A stretch of DNA of 64,000 bases from Alkalibacillus aidingensis (lineage in GTDB: Bacteria; Bacillota; Bacilli; Bacillales; Alkalibacillaceae), in contig NZ_JABXWU010000007.1 in NCBI RefSeq assembly GCF_014595945.1, forward strand, positions 1 through 64,000, in the 5' to 3' direction. Both the position numbers and the translations under genes were made by a program. Positions within the stretch are counted from its first letter, which is position 1. The number at the start of each line of letters is the position of its first letter. Positions 1 to 8,670 of this stretch are shown here, piece after piece. The notes under the pieces were generated by a model that searched no databases, had not been told where the DNA came from, and saw only the letters and a list, made by a program, of their open reading frames with translations.

Positions 1-136
1 CGATTTAGTACTTGTTTTAATTGTACCATTCGAAGGTGTTTTATATTGTCTCAAATTTTTAGGTTAGTCTATCAGCGATATGGTGCTGAAACGGTTTTTT
101 ATATGGTAAATGATTACGCGAAGTGCGTGTTAAGTT

Positions 137-1081
137 CTACTCAGCTTCCATATGGTCTTGGATAACTTGGCTCATTCGATTTTGTTCGTCTTCGGAAACG
201 ATGTAGTACCACACATTACCCATCATTTGTCCAGTTCCTGAGATCTCTTCACGAATCGTTTCATCACGCGTCCCACGATAATTTCTAAACATTTGTCGCA
301 TCTCTTCCATTTGCATGTTGGTTTCAACGTTATCACCAACTGCTGTTAAGATATTTTCCACCCTTGAAAATGATTCAAAAGTCATCCCTTGTTCGATCAT
401 GGCATCAATCATTTGCTGTTGACGATTACCCCGGCCAATATCACCACGAGGATCCTCCTTACGCATACGCGAATAGGCCAAGGCTTCCTCACCGTTTAAG
501 TGAAGCTCACCTTGGTGGAAATTATACCCACCTGAACTGAAGGCTTCGTCGTTGTATACCGTTACACCACCAAGCGCATCGACCCCATCTTGTAAACCTT
601 CCATATTAACCTTAGCATAAAAATGAATCGTCGTATCAAAGAGGTTTTCAACCGTCTGAACAGACAGCTCTGAACCACCAAACGCATAGGCATGATTGAT
701 TTTGTCCATTCCTCGTCCTGGAATTTCAACATACGTATCACGTGGGATGCTAAACATGAGCATTTTATTCGTATTCGGGTTTAATGAACCGAAGACCATT
801 GTATCTGAGCGACCCCGATCCCCTGCACGCTCATCAACACCTAATAAGAGAACATTAATCGTATGTCGACTTCGCAAGCGATCCTCAATCTCTTGACGCT
901 TCTCCAGATCAGAATCAAGTGGCGTATACATCGTTGAAACCATGCGATCTACTTGATTATAAATATTATATAGATAAACTCCCCCAGCAATAATCGCAAC
1001 GGCCAGAATAGCTATGACAATTTTAATGCCAGTACGCCTGCCTTGTTGCTGCTTCTTTCTCTCCATTCGACTACCACTCAT
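137..1081 (-). CDS. LCP (LytR-CpsA-Psr) family cell-wall polymer transferase
   Basis: A membrane-anchored enzyme of the family that moves teichoic acids or other anionic polymers from undecaprenyl pyrophosphate onto peptidoglycan outside the cell. The 314-residue protein has a basic N-terminus, one membrane segment (about 19-38) and an LCP domain from about residue 75, with the usual charged residues in GVDER, RSDT and SIPRD and a later arginine pair. I start at the ATG at 1081 because GAGGT lies 7 nt upstream; the ATG at 1135 has no ribosome site. It is a single gene, and no clear terminator follows it. Which paralogue it is (TagU/TagT/TagV type) cannot be decided here. Confidence 0.9.
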   Translation of the reverse strand: MSGSRMERKKQQQGRRTGIKIVIAILAVAIIAGGVYLYNIYNQVDRMVSTMYTPLDSDLEKRQEIEDRLRSRHTINVLLLGVDERAGDRGRSDTMVFGSLNPNTNKMLMFSIPRDTYVEIPGRGMDKINHAYAFGGSELSVQTVENLFDTTIHFYAKVNMEGLQDGVDALGGVTVYNDEAFSSGGYNFHQGELHLNGEEALAYSRMRKEDPRGDIGRGNRQQQMIDAMIEQGMTFESFSRVENILTAVGDNVETNMQMEEMRQMFRNYRGTRDETIREEISGTGQMMGNVWYYIVSEDEQNRMSQVIQDHMEAE

Positions 1082-1236
1082 CGGCTTCAACCTCGATCCT
1101 TTCTGTACTAACCAGTATTGCCATTGTATTATCAACGTTGGAAAATTATATTAGAATCGGATTAAAAATCACTGAGAAAACATGACTACATCAGGGTTAT
1201 TCATCTTAGTCATGTCCGAAATTGGACAAAAAAATC

Positions 1237-1278
1237 CACTAACCATTTTAGAATGGCTAAGATTCTAAATGATTAGTG
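1237..1278 (-). terminator. Intrinsic terminator of the PAS-EAL operon
   Basis: Imperfect hairpin with CACTAA/TTAGTG outer arms and a CATTT..AGAAT inner stem, followed on the minus strand by seven T residues (1228-1234). It lies just past the EAL stop codon. Confidence 0.85.
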
Positions 1279-1299
1279 TTATGCAATGAGTTATATTAA

Positions 1300-2274
1300 T
1301 TAACGTAAGTTGTCGATACTCATGTAGCTTTTTTCTGATGATATATTTTTTACATGTTTCAATTCTATATGTTCGATTTTTTCATCATCATTTGTGTACA
1401 CCATTATTCTTTGACTACGTTTATCGAATAAAATAATCGTTCCACTTACAAGCTGATCATCACTTAGTTTTAATTTCACAGGCACCTTATTTTGTACCCA
1501 GCTTTTAATCTGTTGGTTAAATTGCTCGATTTCACACGGATTAGGTTGGTCAGCTAAAAACGTCTCTAAGGTATTGGGTACCCCAAGGTAAAATCCTTGT
1601 CCTTCTTGAATTCCCAGTGACTTCGCTACTTCTAAAATTTTGATCGACTCAATACCTTCAAGAATCATTTTAGTATCTGTCTGTCTACAATATCCCAATA
1701 AAGATTCAAGCATACGTTGTTTTAATGTTGAATAAGGTAATTCTTCTGAAAAATAATGATCCATTTTGATAATTTGTGGTTCAAGCTCCATGATCGTCTG
1801 TAGTGTGGAAGCTCCTTTACCAACATCATCTATGGCAGTGATAAACCCATCATTCTTTAATCGCCTGATATGAGATTTTAGTTCTAATAAATCTCTGATA
1901 GCTTCTGATTCAATAATTTCAATTACTATTTGTTGCTGCTTAACATTGCTTTGTTTGACTTGTTGATTAAGAAATTCACGAAATAGTGGATTTGAAATGG
2001 TTGATGGAAATACATTAATGTATAAATGTAGATGGTCGTTATCTGAGAGATTAGAAAAACCAGTAATCCCTTTGCTTATAGATAATTTTTCTAAATCAAT
2101 CAACTTACCTTCTTCTTTAGCTAATTCAAAAACCTCAACTGGACTAACAAATAAATCTGAACGAAATAGTACTTCAACACCTATAATCTCCCACCTCTGG
2201 ATATCGTAAATAGGTTGGTAAAGGTGATAAAAATCATTATTCTTAATTAACGTTTCTAACTTACTAACAGACAT
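1300..2274 (-). CDS. EAL-domain c-di-GMP phosphodiesterase with C-terminal YolD-like domain
   Basis: Predicted cytoplasmic phosphodiesterase hydrolysing cyclic di-GMP. The EAL domain (about residues 5-240) keeps the family's metal and catalytic positions: E34 in an EVL version of EAL, N87, E119, D149-D150, K170, E206 and Q226, so it is probably active, although loop 6 reads DDVGKG rather than DDFGTG. Residues about 250-315 form an extra small beta domain whose pattern (VKLKLSDDQLVSGTI..FD..) resembles YolD-like domains; that match is by eye. There are no membrane segments. It follows the PAS gene by 59 nt, so the two are probably co-transcribed and PAS may supply the sensory input. AAGG lies 8 nt before the ATG. 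Confidence 0.85.
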   Translation of the reverse strand: MSVSKLETLIKNNDFYHLYQPIYDIQRWEIIGVEVLFRSDLFVSPVEVFELAKEEGKLIDLEKLSISKGITGFSNLSDNDHLHLYINVFPSTISNPLFREFLNQQVKQSNVKQQQIVIEIIESEAIRDLLELKSHIRRLKNDGFITAIDDVGKGASTLQTIMELEPQIIKMDHYFSEELPYSTLKQRMLESLLGYCRQTDTKMILEGIESIKILEVAKSLGIQEGQGFYLGVPNTLETFLADQPNPCEIEQFNQQIKSWVQNKVPVKLKLSDDQLVSGTIILFDKRSQRIMVYTNDDEKIEHIELKHVKNISSEKSYMSIDNLR

Positions 2275-2333
2275 TTTACTAACCTTCCTCTTTTGTAATT
2301 AAATTGAACAGCCATCCTTTACTTCAAAAGTGT

Positions 2334-2714
2334 TTATCTGGATTTCCTGATGACAGCCAGAAATGTACACTCTTCAATGTATCCACACTTTTCACCCTTA
2401 TGCCAGGTTGGCTTTATGATTAGTTCAGTTAACATTTTCACGCCTCTTCTATTTGTTCTAACTGCATTAGCCTTCTGAGGGGTATGTAAATCATCTAAGA
2501 ACTTCACTTCTTCTGAAGGTGAAATTAACTCAGTATTCAGCCTTGAACCGTACACTTCCCCTATAACTTCCTTAGAAGACCAACCAAAGAGCTCTTCATA
2601 AATACTATTGACCTCTTTAATCACGCCATTTGTGTCTATTAAAGTAATCGCTGTAGTTGTATGGTTGTACCATACATTTAAATGGTGTTTGTTTATAAAA
2701 ATGTCCCTCAACAT
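2334..2714 (-). CDS. Stand-alone PAS domain protein
   Basis: A 126-residue protein made almost entirely of one PAS fold (about residues 12-120): ITLIDTNGVIKEVN, then LFGWSSKEVIG, then a C-terminal strand pair. There is no kinase, HTH or GGDEF domain, so it is a lone sensor or protein-binding module that must act through a partner; the EAL protein encoded next is the obvious candidate (inference). The GGAAGG site directly touches the ATG at 2714, so the true start is uncertain. No haem or flavin ligand can be assigned with confidence. Confidence 0.75.
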   Translation of the reverse strand: MLRDIFINKHHLNVWYNHTTTAITLIDTNGVIKEVNSIYEELFGWSSKEVIGEVYGSRLNTELISPSEEVKFLDDLHTPQKANAVRTNRRGVKMLTELIIKPTWHKGEKCGYIEECTFLAVIRKSR

Positions 2715-2967
2715 CCTTCCAAAGTATAAGCCTTAAAGCTTAAATCTTTTAATACTTAACCTCAATTAATTCAACAGAATTCAAGCCATTTCGACAAAAC
2801 GTCACTATCTTTTTTTATATTAACTACATTCTTTTTGTTATTTGTTACTTTATACCCATTTTTTATTCACTAAAAACTTTTTTAAAAAAATTTCTTTCGT
2901 AAGGGTTCGAAAAAAATCGACAACCCTTTATAGTCATAGTAGGATATAAATTAAGGAGTGAGAGACC
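2715..2967. other. Divergent AT-rich promoter region
   Basis: This 253-bp gap separates the minus-strand PAS-EAL pair from the plus-strand small membrane protein and NERD gene. It is very AT-rich and contains one hairpin (AAGGGTT 2901-2907 with AACCCTT 2922-2928). No gene is seen; it should hold both promoters. Confidence 0.5.
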
Positions 2968-3111
2968 GTGAACAAGCAACGAAAGCTAGTACTAGGCTGC
3001 GCGATTTATGTAATCTTTGGAGTCATTATTACAACACTTTACTTTTCTATGGGTGGGGATTTATTTCGCAGTTATTTTGATTGGAAGGATCTTTTTGATT
3101 TTTTTAATTAA
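2968..3111 (+). CDS. Small single-pass membrane protein, 47 residues
   Basis: A short open frame with a GTG start behind a good AAGGAG ribosome site (2953-2958). The product starts MNKQRK, has one hydrophobic membrane segment (about residues 7-28) and ends in an aromatic, acidic tail rich in Phe, Asp and Trp, which would face outward by the positive-inside rule. I recognise no family. It ends 15 nt before the NERD gene, so the two may be co-transcribed. The clean ribosome site and membrane-protein composition argue that it is real. Confidence 0.6.
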   Translation: MNKQRKLVLGCAIYVIFGVIITTLYFSMGGDLFRSYFDWKDLFDFFN

Positions 3112-3126
3112 ATATTTATGAATTAA

Positions 3127-4182
3127 ATGGGTTGTCTACGTTTAAATTCAGATGAAAAGAGGTCTTGCCCTTTATCGAAAGTTTTTGAACCCCCGAATCA
3201 ATTGCTACAGTTAATGTCTATTGATCGCCACCTGCGTGATGATGATCCCACATTCCCGAAACTCCTCGAGGAGATCAAATCCTTTGATTCCGGTTACGCT
3301 GGTGAGCAATCTCTTCACTACTATTTAGGCACCGTTTTAGAGCCTCATTTCCAAGCCCTACAAGGAATTCGTTTACTTCTCGATCACAAACACGCCTTTC
3401 AGATGGACCACATCCTAATCTTTTCTAAATTCATTCTCATCGTTGAAGTGAAAAATTTAACAGGCATCGTCACGATCGATCATGAGTTAGGGTTGATGTA
3501 TCAAGAAAAATCTGATGGATCAACTAAAACTTATCAAGATCCAATTGCACAAGTTCATAAACAGGCCTACCATTTTCGAAGCTGGCTTCATGAGCGTGGT
3601 TATACCGGCATGCCTGTAGAAAACCTGGTCACTTTTGTAAATCGAAACGTTGTGTTAAAACGTGAAAGTGGCGTCGAACTTGATCCGAGAATCACAACTG
3701 GTTATAAAATTGGAGATTTAATCAATCAATTGATTAACCAATATAAGGACTGTTATCATCTCAAAAATACACATCAGCTTCTTCGAGAAATTAAAAGATC
3801 GCATACCCCTCTAGAAGTAAACCACATGGACAAACTTAACCTTACCCCTCGCAACTTAGTACCCGGTGTTAATTGCCCAGACTGTCATAAAGTGATGTTG
3901 AATTATCGCTCCGGGAAGTGGCATTGTTCTAAGTGTGGCTTAGTTAGTCGCGACGCACACATTAGTGCCTTGAAAGATTATTTCCTAATTTTCGGTCCAG
4001 AGATTACAAATAAAAAGCTTAAGTATTGGTTGAGATTGGATTCAGCAGATGTTGCTTATCAAATTATTAAAAAGCTTAACTTGAGGAGTTCTGGGAAAAA
4101 TAGATATCGGAAGTATCGATTAAATTATAGTATAGACTCCGATTTTAGTTATTTAATGAAACATAGACCTTATAAGAGGTAG
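3127..4182 (+). CDS. NERD-domain (nuclease-related) protein with zinc ribbon, copy 1
   Basis: A 351-residue soluble protein with an N-terminal NERD domain (about 50-170), a distant relative of PD-(D/E)xK nucleases. The expected acidic/lysine set is visible: E60 in GYAGE, D94 in QMDH, and E107/K109 in EVKN. Residues about 250-271 form a CxxC...CxxC zinc ribbon, and a basic C-terminal helical region follows. The family's function is largely unknown; DNA processing is inferred from the fold. The ATG at 3127 directly follows an in-frame stop and has no ribosome site, so translation may be coupled to the upstream small gene or start further in. A repeat array begins about 25 bp after its stop. Confidence 0.8.
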   Translation: MGCLRLNSDEKRSCPLSKVFEPPNQLLQLMSIDRHLRDDDPTFPKLLEEIKSFDSGYAGEQSLHYYLGTVLEPHFQALQGIRLLLDHKHAFQMDHILIFSKFILIVEVKNLTGIVTIDHELGLMYQEKSDGSTKTYQDPIAQVHKQAYHFRSWLHERGYTGMPVENLVTFVNRNVVLKRESGVELDPRITTGYKIGDLINQLINQYKDCYHLKNTHQLLREIKRSHTPLEVNHMDKLNLTPRNLVPGVNCPDCHKVMLNYRSGKWHCSKCGLVSRDAHISALKDYFLIFGPEITNKKLKYWLRLDSADVAYQIIKKLNLRSSGKNRYRKYRLNYSIDSDFSYLMKHRPYKR

Positions 4183-4206
4183 TCTCGCTAGCTGTGTGAT
4201 CGTTAA

Positions 4207-4436
4207 TACGGATTGGATGGGGTTTTTCACGGATTGGGTGCTAATTCTCACGGATTGAAGGCGCTTTTTCACGGATTGGGTGCTCATTCTCACGGATTGA
4301 AGTCGCCTTTTCACGGATTAGGGGCTCATTCTCACGGATTGAAGGCGCCTTTTCACGGATTGGAAGCTCATTCTCACGGATTGAAGGCGCCTTTTCACGG
4401 ATTGAAGCCTCATTCTCACGGATTGGCACCTTATTC
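4207..4436 (+). repeat. Tandem array A: 21-bp units with core TCACGGATTG
   Basis: Ten near-perfect units plus a degenerate first one, each with the core TCACGGATTG and a more variable 11-bp remainder. Two flavours alternate, giving a 42-bp super-period. Because 21 is a multiple of three, both strands stay open and give false repeat proteins. It lies between the convergent NERD and acrB genes. Confidence 0.95.
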
Positions 4437-4560
4437 AATCAGATTACACTCCCCACCCCAAAGCGCACGCCCACCACCAAAGAGCTCACTACTCATCCAT
4501 CACTCTCTCACTCCCAAACTAGCCGCTTAATCTAACATTCACCCACTCATAACATAGAAA

Positions 4561-4623
4561 AAGCCTTGGCACGACGTGGTGAGTTTAAACACTCACTTGT
4601 GTGTGCCAAGGCTTCTCTTTTTT
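4561..4623. terminator. Bidirectional terminator after array A
   Basis: A 12-bp stem, AAGCCTTGGCAC with GTGCCAAGGCTT, encloses a second small hairpin and is followed on the plus strand by a T-rich tract. It can end both the NERD and acrB transcripts. Confidence 0.85.
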
Positions 4624-4639
4624 CCTAAAATATAGGGTC

Positions 4640-4663
4640 CATTTCCGGCTCAGGCCGGAAATG
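4640..4663. repeat. Palindrome 1 of a twin pair
   Basis: Perfect 10-bp arms CATTTCCGGC and GCCGGAAATG around a TCAG loop. It has a twin 49 bp away with two compensated base-pair changes. It is not followed by a T run, so it is not an ordinary terminator. Confidence 0.8.
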
Positions 4664-4688
4664 CTCATCCACTCACCCCAATATGGTG

Positions 4689-4712
4689 CGTTTCTGGCAG
4701 GGGCCAGAAACG
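4689..4712. repeat. Palindrome 2 of a twin pair, beside the acrB stop
   Basis: Perfect 10-bp arms CGTTTCTGGC and GCCAGAAACG around an AGGG loop, starting 3 bp past the acrB stop codon. It may protect the 3' end of the acrB message. Confidence 0.8.
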
Positions 4713-4715
4713 TCT

Positions 4716-7700
4716 TTATGATTTTCGCCGTGTGAATTTGGCTGATAGGTCGTCGAATAGTGTGTACACGACTGGTATGAGCAGTAGTGTAAAGAACATG
4801 GAGACGAATAGGCCGAAGATAATGACGACGGCTAATGGTTGTTGGGCTTCGCCGCCTTGGCCGAGTCCGAGTGATAATGGGATCATTCCTAAGACGGTTG
4901 TTAAGGTTGTCATTAGGATTGGGCGTAGGCGGTTGGCTCCGGCTTCGAGGATCGCTTCGAAGCGTTCGGCTCCTTTTTCTCTTAGTATGTTGATGTAATC
5001 GACCAGCACGATGGCGTTGTTGACGACGATTCCGGCGAGCATGATGACCCCGATAAAGGCTGGGATGCTAAACGGCAGGCCGGTTACGAATAGTCCTAAG
5101 ATGACGCCGACGACAGTAGCTGGTAGTGAGAACATGATGACGAATGGGTGCAGGAAGTTCTCAAACTGCACGGCCATGACTGCGTATACTAGGAATATCG
5201 AGAAAACCAAGGCAATGGCTAAGTCTCCGAAGGCTTCTGCCATGTCTTCTGCTTCACCACCCATGGAATAGGTGTAACCGTCTGGCATCTCAACACCTTC
5301 TAATGCCGCTTCGACATCATTGCTGACACTTCCTAAGTCTCGATCCAAAATGTCACTTGAAATAGTGACGGTTCGCTGTTGATTTTGACGACTCAGTGCA
5401 TTAGGACCTTGTGTCTGCACAATTTCAGCTACTTCTGTTAAGGCAAGTGACGCGCCGACCGGTGATTGGATTTTTAAGTTTTCAATGTCTTCAATAGTTG
5501 ATCGTTGGTCTTCTGGAGTCATGACGCGAACATCTAATTCCTCACCACCACTTCTAAATTGGGTAGCGACTTGGCCAACGAGTTGCATGCTCACCTGACC
5601 CATGACCTGTTCGTAAGTTAACCCATATTCACTCGCGACATCCCGATCAATGACGATCTCCATTTCTGGGCGACCTTCTTCAGCTGAAGTGGTTGGGTTA
5701 TGCACGCCTTCAACTTCTGAGATAATGTCTACAAACTGTTCACCTAGTTCATTGAGTACATCGTGTTCATCACCACTGATCTCAATTTGAATGGGATCGC
5801 CTGCGCTAATATTAGCGCCCATGACGTTAATTGAAATATCGGCACCAACGATATCTTGGGTTTGTTCATCCCATGATTGCATGATTTCTTCGGTAGATTG
5901 CTTACGCTCATTTGCAGGGATCAACTGGACCATGTAGCTAGCACTATTCGCACTACTACCCATGCCCATTCCCATACCACCACCGCCTCCGATGGTGACG
6001 AAGTTTGATTCAATCACTTCTTCATCCTCTGCAAGTATTGCATTAATTTCATCTGCCACTTCCGAGGTTGTATCTAAATTAGTTCCCGATGGGGTTTCCA
6101 CCGAAATTTCAATTTGACCTTGATCTGCTTCTGGGATAAAGGCAGCACCTATTTGTGGAACTAAAGCGATACTTCCGATAATAATGGCTAGCGTTCCAAA
6201 GATTGCCGTTTTCCTGAATTTTAATACCCAACGTAAGAACCGTTGATAGATTCGAATGATCATGTCTAGGAATCGATCAAACCAGTAACGTCTACCACCT
6301 TTATCAAAGGCTTTGGATAATAGCTTGGATGACAGCATCGGGATAATTGTAATCGATGCAGCTAGAGAAGCGATCAACGCAAAGGCAACTGTTAACGCTA
6401 ACGGTGTGAAAATTTCCGACGCTATTCCTTCAACGAAGATAATCGGTAAAAAGACAACTAAGGTCGTTGTCGTAGACGCGATCACGGCTGGTGCAATTTC
6501 TGATGCCCCTTTACGTGCAGCCTCCTTCATACTGTAACCCCGTTCTCGGTAGGTTACGATATGTTCGAGTATAACAATTGAGGAGTCGACCATCATTCCG
6601 ATTCCGAGTGCGAGTCCACCCATGGTCAGTATGTTGACGGTTTCTCCTGTAAAGTACATCAGTGTAAATGCCGTAATAACCGCAATTGGTATCGATAGTC
6701 CGATGACTAATGTCGCGCGAAAACTTCTTAAGAATAATAATAAAATCAAGACGGCAAAGGCCGCACCAATGATTAAGTTTTGGAAGACTGAATCAATTGA
6801 CATACGAATGAATTCAGCTGTATCAAAAACGGTTTGAATTTCAATCGATTCTGGTAAATCGCTACGAATATCATCCATCGATGCGATAATTTCGTCAGAC
6901 ACACCAACTGTATTCGCATCAGTTTGTTTTAAAATACTCATGACAACCGCTTCTTGCCCGTTGACGAGCGTTCGACCATTTTCTTCAACCGTTTGACGCT
7001 CGACTGTTGCGACATCCTCTAAGCGAATGAAGTCACCTGCTTGAGTTTGAATTAACGTCTCTTCTATTTCTTCGATCGACTGATATTCACCTGGAATACG
7101 AAGCTGCAGTTCTTGGCTGCCTCGCTCAATAACACCAGCCGACGCGGACTGGTTGGCGCTATTAATCTCTTGTAAAATTTCCTGTGAGCTTAAGCCGAAT
7201 TGATTTAAACGTTCTTGGTCTAGTTCAACTTGGATTTCAGCCGATTCGCCACCTTCAATCGTGACTGACCCAACGCCTTCTTGCCGTTCAAATAAGGACT
7301 CAACTTCATTTTCGGCTACGTTTTGTAAAGCGTCCTTATCATCGCCTGTTAGTCCAACCCACATCACAGGCATTTGTTGCGGGTCAAAACGAAGCACGCT
7401 CGGGTCATTGGCTCCACTTGGCAGCATACCGGATACTTGATCGACAGATTCTCTCACATTGAGTAAAGCATTGTCTAAATTAGTATCCATATCAAACATC
7501 ATAATAACTAATGAGCTTCCTGGCTGTGATTGCGCCTGAATCGTTTCGACGCCTTCAATCGTACTGACCGATGATTCAATCGGTCTTGTCACCAGTTCTT
7601 CAACTTCTTGTGGTGCAGCACCATCATAAGACGTGGCGACTACAGCAATCGGTAAATCAATATCTGGGTACAAATCGACGGCCAGATTACGAAAGGATAC

Positions 7701-7778
7701 AAACCCCATCGCTAAGATCGCCAAGACGATCATAATCACTCCAACCGGTCGTTTGATTGATGTATTTACTATACGCAT
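4716..7778 (-). CDS. RND-type efflux pump, AcrB/SwrC family
   Basis: A 1020-residue proton-driven exporter of the HAE1/AcrB type; the relative in B. subtilis is SwrC (YerP), which exports surfactin and other amphiphiles. The sequence has TM1 at about 10-30, two large external loops, and the two six-helix bundles of the family. The proton-relay segment in TM4 reads GIGMMVDSSIV, so the first Asp of the usual DD pair is kept and the second is Ser. A Gly/Met-rich stretch lies in the second external loop. It is the last gene of tetR-adaptor-acrB, 2 nt after the adaptor. The start follows GGAGG. The substrate is unknown. Confidence 0.93.
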   Translation of the reverse strand: MRIVNTSIKRPVGVIMIVLAILAMGFVSFRNLAVDLYPDIDLPIAVVATSYDGAAPQEVEELVTRPIESSVSTIEGVETIQAQSQPGSSLVIMMFDMDTNLDNALLNVRESVDQVSGMLPSGANDPSVLRFDPQQMPVMWVGLTGDDKDALQNVAENEVESLFERQEGVGSVTIEGGESAEIQVELDQERLNQFGLSSQEILQEINSANQSASAGVIERGSQELQLRIPGEYQSIEEIEETLIQTQAGDFIRLEDVATVERQTVEENGRTLVNGQEAVVMSILKQTDANTVGVSDEIIASMDDIRSDLPESIEIQTVFDTAEFIRMSIDSVFQNLIIGAAFAVLILLLFLRSFRATLVIGLSIPIAVITAFTLMYFTGETVNILTMGGLALGIGMMVDSSIVILEHIVTYRERGYSMKEAARKGASEIAPAVIASTTTTLVVFLPIIFVEGIASEIFTPLALTVAFALIASLAASITIIPMLSSKLLSKAFDKGGRRYWFDRFLDMIIRIYQRFLRWVLKFRKTAIFGTLAIIIGSIALVPQIGAAFIPEADQGQIEISVETPSGTNLDTTSEVADEINAILAEDEEVIESNFVTIGGGGGMGMGMGSSANSASYMVQLIPANERKQSTEEIMQSWDEQTQDIVGADISINVMGANISAGDPIQIEISGDEHDVLNELGEQFVDIISEVEGVHNPTTSAEEGRPEMEIVIDRDVASEYGLTYEQVMGQVSMQLVGQVATQFRSGGEELDVRVMTPEDQRSTIEDIENLKIQSPVGASLALTEVAEIVQTQGPNALSRQNQQRTVTISSDILDRDLGSVSNDVEAALEGVEMPDGYTYSMGGEAEDMAEAFGDLAIALVFSIFLVYAVMAVQFENFLHPFVIMFSLPATVVGVILGLFVTGLPFSIPAFIGVIMLAGIVVNNAIVLVDYINILREKGAERFEAILEAGANRLRPILMTTLTTVLGMIPLSLGLGQGGEAQQPLAVVIIFGLFVSMFFTLLLIPVVYTLFDDLSAKFTRRKS

Positions 7779-7780
7779 GA

Positions 7781-8659
7781 TTAGTCCTCCTCAACAATAC
7801 GAATCGGATGGCCATCAGCAATCGTCAATTGACCACGGACAATAACCGGATCCCCTTCAGAAATCGCATCTTCTTCAACTATTTCAACAGCTGTTTCAGC
7901 AGATTGCATCGTCACGACATCCACCTCAACTCTTTTCGCCACTCCATCTTCAACGGTAAAGATATATCGGTCAGCTCCCCGATCAACAATCGCTTCTGTT
8001 GGCACGACAAATGCATCAGCTGCGATTAACTCTTCTAAGTATACTTGAGCTGTCACTCCGGCAGGAATCTCGTCGTCATGAGGCTGTTCGAGTTCCGCTT
8101 CTATGTCAAATAGACCATTTTCCCCTGCTGTACTAGAGACATAAGTAATTTCTGCTTCACCTTCGTAATCGATTTGTGAAATAGAAACCGGCACTTCATC
8201 ACCTTTGGAAAAATGATCACGGTTTCCGGCAGTAACTGAAAATGTTAACTCTAATGGATCAACTTCAAGGACGATTGCTACTGGTTCTTCATTGGTGATC
8301 ATGCGTCCTTCTACCATGTTAACCTCATCAAGCATACCATCCATTGGCGCTTCAATTTCCATAAGGCCAAACTGTGGTGAACGGTATTCAACTAGAACCT
8401 CACCTTCTTCAACGAAGTCTCCTCGACTCACAAATAACTCTTCTACTTCACCCGGTGACTCCGCCATCACTGGCATTTGATCACTCGGCATCGTTCTTCC
8501 TGTCATACTTCGTGTTGATGTAAAATCCTTCACTTCTAGTTCTGTCACTTGAACTGGCGTTTCAACATCGACTGTTTCATCATCTCCATCTGCTTCTTCA
8601 TTACACGCTGCTAACAGTACAACTGCAGCAACCATCATCGTTAACATCCATTTTTTCAT
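7781..8659 (-). CDS. RND efflux membrane-fusion (adaptor) lipoprotein
   Basis: A periplasmic-adaptor-like protein of the HlyD/AcrA type, here anchored outside the Gram-positive membrane as a lipoprotein: basic start MKKWM, hydrophobic segment, lipobox LLAAC. A very acidic linker follows, then lipoyl-like half motifs (VEELFVSRGDFVEEGEVL) and beta-barrel domains. It has 292 residues, short because the coiled-coil hairpin that would reach an outer-membrane channel is missing. I choose the ATG at 8659, where GAGGTG lies 6 nt upstream, over the GTG at 8668. It sits between the TetR gene and the pump and must work with the pump. Confidence 0.88.
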   Translation of the reverse strand: MKKWMLTMMVAAVVLLAACNEEADGDDETVDVETPVQVTELEVKDFTSTRSMTGRTMPSDQMPVMAESPGEVEELFVSRGDFVEEGEVLVEYRSPQFGLMEIEAPMDGMLDEVNMVEGRMITNEEPVAIVLEVDPLELTFSVTAGNRDHFSKGDEVPVSISQIDYEGEAEITYVSSTAGENGLFDIEAELEQPHDDEIPAGVTAQVYLEELIAADAFVVPTEAIVDRGADRYIFTVEDGVAKRVEVDVVTMQSAETAVEIVEEDAISEGDPVIVRGQLTIADGHPIRIVEED

Positions 8660-8670
8660 CACTTTCACCT

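Noticed and set aside
1-136. Partial gene at the left edge
   Set aside because: No continuous frame with a start or stop fitting a known protein in 136 bp; left as unassigned gap.
4213-4530. Open frames with HGLKAPFHGL-like or IREKAPSIREN-like repeats on both strands
   Set aside because: They come from the 21-bp array, whose period is a multiple of three; no ribosome site, and both strands are equally open.
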